From: Rutidosis leptorrhynchoides
Lineage: Eukaryota; Streptophyta; Magnoliopsida; Asterales; Asteraceae
Length of the DNA: 64,000 nt
Assembly (NCBI RefSeq): GCF_046630445.1
Contig: NC_092334.1
Location: 110,851,001-110,915,000 of the forward strand
Direction of reading: 5' to 3'
The notes under the pieces are model-generated. The model searched no databases and had not been told where the DNA came from. It saw nothing but the letters and a program-made list of their open reading frames with translations. Position numbers and translations under genes: made by a program. This document shows, piece by piece, positions 1-10,255 of the stretch (position 1 is its first letter; each line of letters opens with the position of its first letter).

Positions 1-183
1 AAAATCACTTATGCTTTATGCTGACCAACAACTATGAATCGACCATTGTCTTTGATTAGGTGAAGAATGATCGCTTTAGATGACAACGATTTTATTTCCT
101 CCAAAACTAAAAAAAAAACTATTTTCGAACACAATTTTCACACACTCAAACTACACAATCAAGAGAGCTTTTTAGTATATAAG

Positions 184-186
<3 letters not shown>

Positions 187-246
<60 letters not shown>
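187..246. repeat. (AAT)n microsatellite
   Basis: About 60 bp of uninterrupted AAT/ATA trinucleotide repeat. It lies in otherwise featureless AT-rich DNA; positions 1-186 show nothing else I can support. Confidence 0.95.
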
Positions 247-327
247 TTTGTTTCTCTATCAATACTATGATGATCATGAAGTTTTTGAAATTCCTAATCA
301 TTCGATACTATTACACGTATACTTGTT

Positions 328-617
328 CCGCTAATCAACAGCCGTGCAACGCACGGGCTCAAACCACTAATCATTCTTTGTATACCTTTTCTACATATTA
401 ACGGCCATGCGACGCATATAATCAAAGCCCGATATTTACATTTACGAAAACATAAATTTACAACTTCCGTATAACACACGGGCTAATAAAAGAATATTAA
501 TAATGTATACTTTTTCCGTTCATTAACAGTCATGCAATGCACGAGCTCTAAACACGATATTTTTAAAAAGAACACAAAGTTACAACTTCCGTCCAACGGA
601 CGGGCTTCTAAAACTAG
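328..617 (+). mobile_element. Helitron-like 3' end with repeated hairpins
   Basis: The segment ends with a perfect 6-bp hairpin (CCGTCCAACGGACGG, 589-603), ten bases, then CTAG (614-617) followed by T. That is the usual layout of a plant Helitron 3' terminus: hairpin, short spacer, CTRR, insertion before T. Upstream are several degenerate copies of a similar hairpin of the GCCGTGCAACGCACGGGC type (about 340-360, 402-420, 467-483, 529-546), alternating with the phrase TACAACTTCCGT. No 5' end or Rep/helicase coding sequence is visible, so this is a non-autonomous element or a fragment. The left boundary is arbitrary. Confidence 0.6.
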
Positions 618-1979
618 TTTATTTATAAATAAAGGTCGTTAATTTGATAAACAATTTTGTGGTGAGATGGTGACACATAGGAAGGTTTCAACTGGAACTT
701 ACGTTGCTACACCTAAGATGCCCTTTAGCTGAATCTTGGGGGTGCCCACTTTTATCTATTTATTTAATCTAAATATTTCTTTTGGTCTTACTTTGATCTA
801 TTGATTATAAATAAAAACATCTTTTCGTATGTTCTTAACTTCCTATCATCTTGATAACTATAACTCTCTGGCAAGGTATTTTGAGCGTTTTTACGGGACT
901 TAAACTTCTATTTTTAATTAGTCATAATCCAATTTTGTTTTGTAACACAATAATAATGGACTATATTTTCAAAAAAACAAAGACTCCATAAGTCCTTAAA
1001 TAAGAAACTTTTTTTTGAATAGGTTTGGAATATAAGCTCAAACTCCTAACTCCTCGATGGCATTTTTTTAGGGTATATGATTTTCTCGTGTAACTTGACA
1101 TATCAAGTTACGGATTACTTTTTATGTATATATAATATGTAATATTAAAATAAAGTATTTTACTAACGATAACCCTTAACATTGTCGTCAACACGTAGAA
1201 AGAACTTGCACATGCTAGTTACTGTTGACTTATTAATGATGATTATTAAATTGTATAAACAACTATGACAACAGCTTTAAAGACAAGACGGTCATAATTA
1301 GCAAACTCCTAAAATAAAAAAAAAATAGAATAAATAGTAGAGCCTCTATTTTTCTTTTCACAAACTAGTTGTTGATAATCACACCGATGTATCAAAGCTG
1401 ATACATTATGATACGTCTTAACATTACAAATTTTGTACATTGGTAAAATTTTAGTATTAAACTATATATATACTATATATATTTTATTTATATATTTATA
1501 TTTATCATGAACAAAGACTGTAGATACGTGACTCTTCACCCAAATATAACTTATTTAACTAACTCAATGAATAAGGCTGGGTCGGTGATAGCATCTGAGT
1601 TAACAATGCATCAACATGATAAAGATACAACATAATGCATAGTGGGAACGACTCATGGAATTTGACTTTTAAAAATATGAATAATCTAATAATTATTAAA
1701 CATTAAATTTTTGCATAATTGATGTTTCAGCATCAACTTGCGGTGCTTGAAATTAAAGTTGCGTTTCGTATTCAATTTCAAACTATTAAATGTTCAATAT
1801 AAAATATATTTGATTAATTAATGAATAATAAATGTTAATCTTTTAGTTATGGAATTTTTTTAATATGAGGATTAATTATTTAATTATTTATTAGTATAGT
1901 TATTATATATGATGGGATTTGTTCAGTTTTCTATTCATTTTGGGTGAATGGGTCCCATTTCTCATGTTATCTGGGTGTG
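618..1979. other. AT-rich intergenic DNA upstream of PP2C
   Basis: I see no gene here. There is a short TATATA-rich run near 1463-1500 and many poly-A/poly-T stretches. The last part presumably holds the PP2C promoter. Confidence 0.6.
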
Positions 1980-1986
1980 TATAAAG
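1980..1986 (+). promoter_or_regulatory. possible TATA box of the PP2C gene
   Basis: TATAAAG lies 50 bp upstream of the first ATG (2036), which would leave a very short 5' leader if used. The position fits a plant TATA box, but AT-rich DNA yields such matches by chance and no other core element is evident. Confidence 0.3.
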
Positions 1987-2035
1987 AGCGTGTTTTGTGA
2001 AGTTTTTTGATTAATTAAAAAATAGAAAATAGAAA

Positions 2036-4926
2036 ATGGGTATCTGCATATCCAAAGCATCTCATGAGATTCATGAAATAGACTATGGTCATGAAAATGT
2101 TATTTATTATCAAGAAAATGTTTCTGATAAAAAAAGTTGGCTCACTCTACACTCATCAAGGATCTAAAGGAATGAACCAAGATGCTGCCATTATTTACCA
2201 GGTTTAATCCTCAACTCAATCTTTAATGTTATTTTCTTATTTGGGATAATGATAAGAAAGTTAAAGTTATGTTGTATGATTAAACCACCTAGTGAGTTTT
2301 AGTACATGATCACCAATTTTACATGGCTAGTGTTTTTCAATAGGCCCCATTTGACTCACTAAATCCAAATTGTAATTCCACCGAAAATTTCATTGAATTT
2401 CGTGAGTCAAATGGCGCCTAAAATCTTTTAAACATCCACATAAAGTTTATGAATCATTGACTTGTAAGTACCATTGTTTTAGTAAACGATTAATAGGATC
2501 GGGTTATTCGGGAAACATGATGTACTCCGTATTTAATCATGTGTGCGCGTTCTGACCGAGTTATTATGTAACCGTTTTTTGATCCTTTCCTTGACGACTC
2601 AAATATGCTTTTAGTGACCGCTTAAAGTGTTTATACTTTATATCTTGCATGTATGCATCAATAAAAAAATTTCATTGTAAAAAGCAAGTATCTTTTTATA
2701 CATACTACTCTTGATATTAAAGGGGTTTTTAATGCAATTTTAGATATTTTTAGGCATAATCAGATTCTATGAAATTGGATTTCTAAAGTTTTTGTTTTTT
2801 ATTATGATGAAGGATTATGGAATGGAAAATGGAGTATTTGGAGGAGTATTTGATGGACATGGAAGGAATGGTCAAATAGTGAGTAAATTTGTGAGAAACA
2901 AGTTGCCATCATTAATCATCAACCAAAGAAATTCAATCATGTCAAAGGGCAAAACAGTAAATGAACACGATGATTTTGTATCCAAAGATTTCCATTTTTG
3001 GGAAGAAGCCTGTTTTAGTGCCTTTAAAGTCATGGATAAAGAGATTAAGCTTTTGGAACATATAGATTGTTCTTGTAGTGGTACAACTGCTGTTATTGTC
3101 ATCAAACAGGTACCATACTTAACACAATCTCATCATGATTTCGTTACGCCTTTATTCATCGATACCCACTTATAAACCGATTGGTTATACACTTGTACAA
3201 CAGGGTGAAGATCTCGTTATTGCAAATCTTGGAGATTCAAGAGCAGTTCTAGGAACAATCGCTGAAAATGGAATTATGCCTATGCAATTGACTACTGATC
3301 TTAAACCAAATGTACCTTGTAAGTATTGATAACTGTGTTATACATACATTTAAGGGCTGTTTAATTTTAATTTGTATGAAGTGTTGTTTTCATATGTCTT
3401 TGTTTGGGAAGGGTCTTTGTTTCTACGTCTCTTACACACAGACCATTTTCAGATTAAGTTACAGATTATTAGTGTCAAACAAATAACAATTTTACTTATT
3501 GTATTAAAGTTCTACAGAAACACAGATCATTAAGTTGAAAAGTAAACATGCCCTTATAAAAAGTTGTGTATGTTTAATGTACATATGTGAACTTATGGTT
3601 GATAAATTAATGTGTAGCTGAAGCGGATAGAATAAGGAAGTCAAACGGTCGAGTGATGGCACTGAGAGAAGAACCACATATAGATCGAGTTTGGCTACCG
3701 TATCATGACTCACCAGGGCTAGCTATGTCTCGTGCGTTTGGAGATTTTGTACTCAAAAGCCACGGGATCATAGCTGTACCTGACGTGTCATATCACAGGT
3801 TGACCTCTAACGACCAGTTTCTTGTTCTTGCAAGTGATGGGGTATGTTTAATACATCTGGTCTCACAATAATGTTACCAATTAAATTAATAGTAAAGTTT
3901 GAAAGAGACAGTTCAACATACTCATATGAAAAGAGTGGTGATATTTCCACTACATTGTTGGTAAATCGACCGAACACATGCATTAATGAGTTGTACAGTA
4001 TAACTCCTTAATGCATGTCTGTGGCGGACTTATCAAAATATATCAATTTTAGTTGAATTTAGTTATTAACAGGCTAGATGAGTAACATTAAAAAATTGTT
4101 TAGTATTTAGAAAGGCAACAGTTAGGTGTCACCCCAGTTCTACCTTCCAACTCGTTCTTTTAAATACTTAAGCCTTCATTTTTAATTATAAAAAGTACAC
4201 TAAACTATGAGCTGGTTTCTGGCCCGTTTACCCGTTACCAAAGGTGGCAAGATGGGCGGGCCGGGTAACGGATCTCAAAAAGTAAATTTGATGGGTCATG
4301 ATGAACCCACAGAAAACTCAAATTTGACAGAAGAATATGTTAAATATTAGTACAAAAATAATACTTTAAGATAATTAAGATGATAATCTAAATCCTTAAA
4401 TCAACTTGTTTGGCCATTTGGCCTATTTGGCATGTTTGGCCATTCATCATTCAGCCAGTTTGGATTGGCCTATTTGGCATGTTCCATATTTTTGCTAAGA
4501 TAATAGGATTGGCCTATTTGGCCATTCATCATTCAGCCAGTTTGGCATGTTCCATATTTTTGCTAACTCTACAAGTTAACTTGTATAAATACATATCAAC
4601 AGTGTAGAATTGCACTATAATGTTATGAACGCATGTCAATTTATACAGTACAAATCAACAATGCACCTCTCAGGTACATGTTTAGTTAATCGCAAACGGA
4701 AAATTTTCAGGTTTGGGACGTGCTTAGCAACAACACGGTTGCATCAATCGTGTGGGGAGCAGAGAGTGAAGAATCGGCAGCAAAAGCAGTAGTCGTAGCA
4801 GCTATCGCTGCTTGGAAACAAAAGTTTCCTACATCAAAAAGAGACGACTGCTCGGCAATTTGCTTATTCTTACAAAAGAAACCGCATCAAGAGTTGTACA
4901 GTACAACTAAAGATTCGGACTTGTAG
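2036..4926 (+). CDS. protein phosphatase 2C, clade-E type, five exons (frame break in exon 1)
   Basis: This gene encodes a metal-dependent Ser/Thr phosphatase (PPM/PP2C family). I place exons at 2036-2201, 2813-3109, 3204-3318, 3618-3841 and 4711-4926; all introns are GT-AG and phases agree. Without one surplus base the product is about 338 residues, normal for the clade. Motifs in order: FDGHG near residue 68 (metal Asp), LGDSRAV near 163, SRAFGD in exon 4, LASDG/VWDVLSN across the exon 4-5 junction (metal Asp 266), and a C-terminal Asp pair near 312 that fits the last metal ligand. The N-terminus MGICIS (Gly2, Cys4, Ser6) fits N-myristoylation plus palmitoylation, suggesting a membrane-bound phosphatase. 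In exon 1 a run of seven A (2129-2135) shifts the frame and creates a TAA at 2165-2167 before the conserved phosphatase N-terminus. This is either a recent null mutation or a homopolymer sequencing error, because every other exon is intact. Confidence 0.87.
2341..2420. mobile_element. small MITE-like hairpin in PP2C intron 1
   Basis: The arms GGCCCCATTTGACTCAC (2343-2359) and GTGAGTCAAATGGCGCC (2402-2418) are inverted complements with one mismatch in 17. TA flanks both sides (2341-2342, 2419-2420). Size (76 bp), terminal inversion and TA flanks fit a Tourist- or Stowaway-like MITE. It lies inside intron 1, away from both splice sites. Confidence 0.6.
4402..4570 (+). repeat. tandem duplication in PP2C intron 4
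   Basis: Intron 4 (3842-4710) carries an imperfect direct duplication built on TTGGCCTATTTGGC, CATTCATCATTCAGCCAG and ATGTTCCATATTTTTGCTAA. Each block appears twice in slightly different order. The units are near identical, so the duplication is recent. No coding potential is claimed. Confidence 0.75.
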
Positions 4927-5340
4927 GACTCAAAACTTCTTGATACATTCAACACAAAACTAGCAGACATAAGGGGTCATACATTTTGTACTAATACGTA
5001 TACAAACATAAGTTTTTCATTTCATGTATGTTGTTGAGGTGAAATACTAAAGTGAAAAATTATTACATCGAATAGTTTCATGATTTTTATTGGAATGAAT
5101 CGATAGAGACATAGAGTTATAAGCTTTCCAAATGTATCCCGTTCATGTTAACACTAATCAGTTTTGAAACTATGTTGGTATCATTAAAAGTGATGCTTCC
5201 TCCCTCAAGGAATCATGATAATTTTTAGGGAGTTTATCGAATCGTCAAAAGCGTACTTAGAGGGAATGGGTCAAATCAGTTGAGTGTCACCCAAAGTGGT
5301 TTTAATATGCACAACACTTTCTAGATCATCATCTTCACAT
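4927..5340. other. PP2C 3' flank
   Basis: This presumably includes the 3' UTR. I see no clear AATAAA near the stop codon and no other gene. Confidence 0.5.
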
Positions 5341-5857
5341 CAGGGGCGGAGCTAAAATTTTACGATAAGATGGCTTAGTCGATAATTCGATAACTACGAT
5401 AAAAACTTTATTCAGACATCATCACAAAGTATTATATTAATATAAGAAGTACACATTCATATTCGTTTTAAATAGAATAAACGTACAATTATTACATGAG
5501 TTTTGTCGAAAATGATATATGCAAAATCGGTTAATTATGTCGAAAACAATGGTACACCCAACATTAACAAAAAACATAAAGCTTAAATAAAGAAAAATAC
5601 AGCATAAAAGATCAATAATCATAATCACAATTATTAGTAATAATTATAAGCAACATAAAGTGGCGGAACTTGAACCCGACCACCAATGGGGCGAGTGCAA
5701 AAATTTATTTAATTTTTCATTGAAACTTAGACGAACACTAAAAAACCTTATTTTTTAGTATACAAATTTTATTTTTAGTGTAAATTGTTTAAAATAAAAA
5801 ATAAAAAATTCAGCTGCGGCGGACGCCCCGCCCTGTCTCCACAATGCTCCGCCCCTG
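5341..5857. mobile_element. hAT-like MITE with CAGGGGCGGAGC termini
   Basis: The left end CAGGGGCGGAGC (5341-5352) is the exact reverse complement of the right end GCTCCGCCCCTG (5846-5857). The roughly 517-bp interior has no transposase. CAGGG-type termini are typical of plant hAT MITEs. I could not find a convincing 8-bp target duplication. The interior contains further GGCGGA-type words near 5659 and 5817, so a nested or composite structure is possible. Confidence 0.55.
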
Positions 5858-5894
5858 GCAACATTGTTATTAGGCAAACAATTTAAAATAAAAA

Positions 5895-6440
5895 TATTTT
5901 TTTTCTTTCGAAAGGCAATAATTATATTAAAATTAATAAAACTAGCAAGATGCTAGGGATTACATAACACGACCTCCGCCGAACCTTCTATACTCTAATG
6001 AATTCAACACGAATCGACTAAACAATCTAAACATTATAAGATCAGTTGAAAACCTACAACATCAACGAATATAAACTCACACTCGAAACAATCCAAACGA
6101 AAAAGCCTGCGAACGAACGAGCCAACCATCAAAGGAAACCGCCTTGTTAACCAAAAGCAAATCACATTATCACATCAGGGCAAGCACCCGAATGAACATA
6201 TGGAAACGGGGAAGTGACTACGACCTGAAAACCACACAAAAAAAACCCACGAAAATCAAAACTATCTCCGATCACACACAATCAATCTGAGTGGTGATAA
6301 TGTATCATGTCAAAATGATTAACAAAGAAATAACCCACGCACCAGAAGGTCACGACTTCAAGTCCTCATCGAAACACAAGCTCGACAAAAACCCACCACG
6401 AATACATAAATCGACAACCACCAACCGATAAAAATAAAAA
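5895..6440 (-). mobile_element. 5'-truncated LINE 3' end
   Basis: Read on the - strand, the segment ends in GCCTTTCGAAAG followed by an A-rich tail (5887-5904), the style of plant L1-like 3' ends. The body has no surviving reverse transcriptase frame. The left (5') boundary near 6440 is a guess. Confidence 0.4.
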
Positions 6441-6689
6441 TAATAAGTTGTTTATAATTATACCTATCTTATACTCTGTAATTAATACTGTAATACATAA
6501 ATACAATAAATATTCTATGATAATGAAATGTATTAAAAGATACGGAGTAAAAACTTTTCTAAAAAAGGAACTTACAATAGTCGTTGGTTAGTTGTAGAGA
6601 ATTACGAAATACAAACAAATTTGTTAGTTTTTACCTAAGAAAGTCATGTAGAACCAAATTAAAGTATGTGATAATGGGCTAGTCATATT
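6441..6689. other. AT-rich spacer between LINE remnants
   Basis: I can support no feature in this stretch. Confidence 0.5.
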
Positions 6690-6850
6690 TTTTTTAGATA
6701 TTTTTTGTTCAGATGGTTGCGTTCTAGGTGTGAGCTTCCCCGTTTTTCCCTTGTCCTTTTGTATTTTCCATTGAGGTCGTTTTTCTTTAAAACGATCTCG
6801 TATCTATATGAATTTTCGTTTTTTTGCCAAAAAAAAAAAAAAAAAAAAAA
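6690..6850 (+). mobile_element. 5'-truncated LINE 3' end with poly-A tail
   Basis: A T/G-rich 3' UTR-like stretch ends in TTTTTTTGCC followed by 22 A (6829-6850). The architecture matches plant L1-like LINE 3' ends and resembles the remnant at 8010-8348. No coding sequence remains. Confidence 0.5.
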
Positions 6851-7251
6851 TCATATTACAATTGGCCAATAGAGTAAAATATAATACAGTATAATATAAT
6901 GAGCTAGTCAAATACGTAGTATATAGTAAAATTACTGTCGTGGTAATGGATAGGAAAATGAAATCGAGACTTGGGGATTCTCAGCACCACCATGCCTACC
7001 ACTGCTTGACGGTAAAAAAGCACGGGGTTCACGATTGTAATCTATACAAATCACAGACTATTTGTGAAATTTTGTCTATAATATAATATATATTTTGATT
7101 TGATTTTGATTTTGATTGTGATTAAATTGCCTATGTAATGGGTCATTTCTAGACTGTCAAATAAGACTCAAAGGTTAAAAAGGTCCATTTTAAAAACTCA
7201 TCAAACTCCAATTTCTTTTTATAGATTAATGGGTCTTAGGGTTGACCCAAC
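6851..7251. other. spacer between a LINE tail and the CpG-rich minisatellite
   Basis: AT-rich with a short TTTTGAT repeat near 7090-7120. I see no gene. Confidence 0.5.
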
Positions 7252-7261
7252 TGGTTCTACT

Positions 7262-7556
7262 AAAATTAAATCGAGGCATGTTTTTCGATATGTGTTTTCG
7301 AGGCGCTTTTTCAGCGCACGTTTTCAAGGCGCGAATTAGACGCGCGTTTTCGGGGCGAATTATTGCGGCGCGTTTTTGAAGCGCGTTTTCGACGCGCGTT
7401 TCCGGCGCTTGTTTTCGAGCCACGTTTTTCCAGCGCGTATTCGACCCACGTTTTTCGAGGCGCCTTTTCGACGCGCGTTATCAACGCACGTTTTTAGGCA
7501 CAAGTTATTCGACGCGCGATTTGAAGACGCGTTTTTCGACGCGTGTTTTCTTTGCG
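7262..7556. repeat. CpG-rich degenerate minisatellite
   Basis: About 295 bp of imperfect, roughly 14-18-bp units of the type TTTTCGACGCGCG / TTTTCGAGGCGC. CpG density is exceptional compared with the AT-rich surroundings. Several short frames run through it on both strands, which is the usual effect of stop-poor repeats, so I do not call genes. Some units read TG or CA where others have CG, which fits decay of methylated CpG. Confidence 0.8.
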
Positions 7557-8009
7557 AAAATACGAATTTTAAACTAGTTAATAATAACAATATATATTTA
7601 TATTCTTATATTATACGGTATTAAAAAGAATGAAAAGGATGCAATGTCAAATATTGCTAACAAACAATCAAATTGTATGATCATCAGTTTCATATTACAA
7701 AATACTAGAATCATCATCACGTTATTATCAAAGAAAAAGTATGACCAATTAACCAAAAAGGCATGCGTGTTTGTATTTGGCTAGCCTCATGGGCTCATGT
7801 CATGTTAATTTATTATCTTATATCTTATAATCTTATAATGTATTAAAAAAAAAGTTACATAAGTAAAAAAAAAAAAAATTAGGAGAAAATGTATACTAGC
7901 AATTTTAAAAGTCATGTATATGATGAAGTATAATGTAACTTATGTTCTTATCACCTCTTCTAAATTGGATAATATGGTTTCCTCAAAGACGAATAAAGGG
8001 AAGAACTCG
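7557..8009. other. AT-rich spacer
   Basis: It contains a poly-A run near 7867-7880. I see no gene. Confidence 0.5.
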
Positions 8010-8348
8010 AAAAGAAGAAGACGCCGAGTTCAAGGAGAAGGAGATGGAGAAGTTCGGGGTTTTCATCAAAGACGATTAAGAGGTCCGGGTGAAAACGGTT
8101 GCAAAAATCGCTAGCCCTTTGTTTGATTGGTCACCCTCTTTTTTCCGGTCTCGTATGGTCAATTTGTATTTTTTGTGTTTCTTTTTTATGTTGTATTGTC
8201 TTTGTGTTTCGGTGCGAGCTTAATTAGGTTCGGCGTTCATGTTTTTAGCTCGGTTGTTGATGGTTTGTACGCTTTTGGAGCTTCAATTTTTGTTGAGGTC
8301 TCTTTTGATAATCAAAGTTCTTGTTTTTTTGGCCAAAAAAAAAAAAAA
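8010..8348 (+). mobile_element. 5'-truncated LINE 3' end with poly-A tail
   Basis: A T/G-rich stretch ends in TTTTTTTGGCC plus 14 A (8335-8348), the same 3' architecture as the remnant at 6690-6850. Short frames across it (roughly 7914-8372) are not convincing genes. The 5' boundary is uncertain and no target duplication was found. Confidence 0.5.
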
Positions 8349-8417
8349 GTACTCCGTAATAATTCTATTTAAACGGAAGCAACAATTATTTCAAGTACAC
8401 AAGATCTATATTATTTA

Positions 8418-8717
8418 TTGGAATGTAATAATAATGTGCACTCGGTGTTTAACTTTGATGTGTCGATTGATCAATCGATATTTGGAAAAGGCGCATCTCC
8501 ATTATTTGGAAAAGGCGCATCTCCATTTGCAATTCCTCTCAACTCGTTCTTCAATAGGCAAATACAACGATGGTTGATACAAAAAGGAATTGCGGGAAAC
8601 AGACACGTGCCGGTAGAACAATCACCACATGAAGGATACTCAGCAAATGAAAATCGAGGAAAGTTCATCATACCTACAATAATAAATGACAAAAACTTAT
8701 GTTACATGACCCAATAG
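8418..8717 (+). CDS. unidentified 99-codon ORF, possible gene fragment
   Basis: I do not recognise this product. It has normal-looking amino-acid composition for a globular or exon-encoded segment and contains a duplicated heptad-like phrase (FGKGASPL / FGKGASPF) caused by a roughly 24-bp tandem duplication at about 8477-8528. No signal peptide, membrane segment or known motif is seen. It could be an exon of a decayed gene, since it is followed by more stop-rich sequence, or a chance frame. The start is simply the first ATG. Confidence 0.3.
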   Translation: MECNNNVHSVFNFDVSIDQSIFGKGASPLFGKGASPFAIPLNSFFNRQIQRWLIQKGIAGNRHVPVEQSPHEGYSANENRGKFIIPTIINDKNLCYMTQ

Positions 8718-8728
8718 TTTAAAATTTA

Positions 8729-8768
8729 GACTCGTTTGACCCATGACTCGTTTGACCCATGACTCGTT
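8729..8768 (+). repeat. 16-bp tandem repeat
   Basis: GACTCGTTTGACCCAT occurs twice in tandem, followed by a partial third unit. Confidence 0.85.
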
Positions 8769-9300
8769 TTAACTCAAAATCATATTAAACCGTTAACCAA
8801 ATCGACTCAACTTGACCCATTTGGCAGGTATAACGTTATAAACATTGTTCACGCTCGTTAGGCTTGAAGGACTCGCGAATAAATTACCTAAGATGAAAAA
8901 CAACAAGATAAAGAAGGTTGTCATTTTTGAAGGAGTTATCTTCATTGTGGGTGATAAAAATTTCGAAGTATCACTTTTTTTTGTAAGGTTATTTAGAGTA
9001 CCTTGAATGAGTTTTTAAGTTTTGTTTCGAATGTATATATATACCAACTTTTTTTTACTTTTGCTCATCTAGCATTTAATGATTTATGTAGGTCGCACTT
9101 TAAGGACAATAAATTATAAATATGGAAATATAAAATTTGATTAAATGCACATTTTATTCATGACTATATTCTCAACAAATTCATTGAAACATAAATATCC
9201 AATTTTCTATTACGTATTTACATATATTTAAAAGCTAATTTGTTTTTGGATAAAACTAAGTATGTAAAGTGTACTATATATTCTTTATTTACAATATATA
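8769..9300. other. AT-rich spacer
   Basis: A weak coding-like stretch near 8850-8960 has no recognisable motif and no supporting exon structure. Nothing else is supported. Confidence 0.45.
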
Positions 9301-9302
9301 TA

Positions 9303-9436
9303 ACAGCCGGCATGAATGAACAGTGCCGCTACAGTAACCGCTACAGTACTGCTACAATACTTTTTTTTTTAACAAACTTCGTTTAGTAGGTTCAAAATTT
9401 CTAGCCCAACGAAGTGGGCCAACGGCCACTTCCTAG
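9303..9436 (+). mobile_element. Helitron-like 3' end
   Basis: A near-perfect hairpin (AAGTGGGCCAACGGCCACTT, 9412-9431, one bulged G) is followed almost at once by CTAG (9433-9436) and T. Upstream is a short repeat of the word GCTACAGTA (about 9332-9358). Hairpin plus CTRR before T matches the Helitron 3' rule. No 5' end is identified, so the left boundary is arbitrary. Confidence 0.45.
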
Positions 9437-9880
9437 TTTCATGTAACCAGATAGTAAAATGAAATTGTTGAGACAACCTTAAATGTATGTATTTGTGGCC
9501 ATCACAGATTATTAGATTAAATATGCATCATCCGTCTCAATTCTGAAATGTCTCAATTCTGAAATATCTCATATTAATAGTCCACATCATAAATATGTAA
9601 GAATAGTGAGATAAAATTCTTTATACTCTTACTTTATATATATGTAAGACAAAAATGATGAATAAAACGTAAAGGATAAAACTGGATAGTGAACAAAAAA
9701 TACAATGTAATGATGACATTTTTATATAATTTGCATGTATTTTTTATTTGGGGACATTAGATATGAAAAAGAGGGAGTTGTTAGCAACTCTTTCGGCAGC
9801 AGGGTTTATGTACTTTATTGTGTGCTGGTAAGAATAGCTAGTACAAAAACAAGCCAACACATAAGCGAGGGTATCACATT
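9437..9880. other. AT-rich spacer
   Basis: It contains a short local duplication of CAATTCTGAAAT near 9538-9565. I see no gene. Confidence 0.5.
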
Positions 9881-9889
9881 AAAGAGCCT

Positions 9890-10155
9890 CGATATCGTTT
9901 GATCAGAAGCCCTTTGAGCATGACGTATCTTATCATCGGGTGACCGCCAATGAACAGTTTCTTTCTTTGAGCATGAATTATCTTATACAATTCGATATTG
10001 TTCATTTTGAAAGAGACTGCTCAATATACTCATATGAAAAATATATCTTTTTAATTGAATTCAGTTATTATCAATTAACAAGTTATATGATAATATTAAA
10101 GAATTGGTTAGAAAGGTAACAGTTAGGTGCCACACCATTCATACCACCCAACTTA
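9890..10155 (+). pseudogene. decayed duplicate of PP2C exon 4 and intron 4
   Basis: About 9921-9975 matches the end of PP2C exon 4 (3781-3841) and still reads DVSYHRVTANEQF-like in one frame, then loses the conserved LASDG metal-binding end. The following DNA matches the start of intron 4: 10006-10041 pairs with about 3896-3931 around the words TTGAAAGAGAC and ACTCATATGAAAA, and 10100-10150 pairs with about 4100-4155 around AACAGTTAGGTG. Because intron as well as exon is copied, this arose by DNA duplication and not by retroposition. It has the same orientation as the gene, about 5 kb downstream. It is not functional. Confidence 0.8.
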
Positions 10156-10255
10156 ATTTAACGGCTATTTTGACATCAAATACTCTCATTTGTCACTCAC
10201 ACACGCGTTAGGCGTAAACTCTTCACATACCATCACATTGGGTAATTTCATGACC

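Noticed and set aside
7226..7624. Overlapping frames of 65-82 codons on both strands
   Set aside because: They run through the CpG-rich minisatellite; frames on both strands with Arg/Ala/Phe repeats come from stop-poor repeat units, not genes.
9780..9890. Further PP2C exon sequence upstream of the exon 4 fragment
   Set aside because: I could not align it convincingly with exons 1-3.
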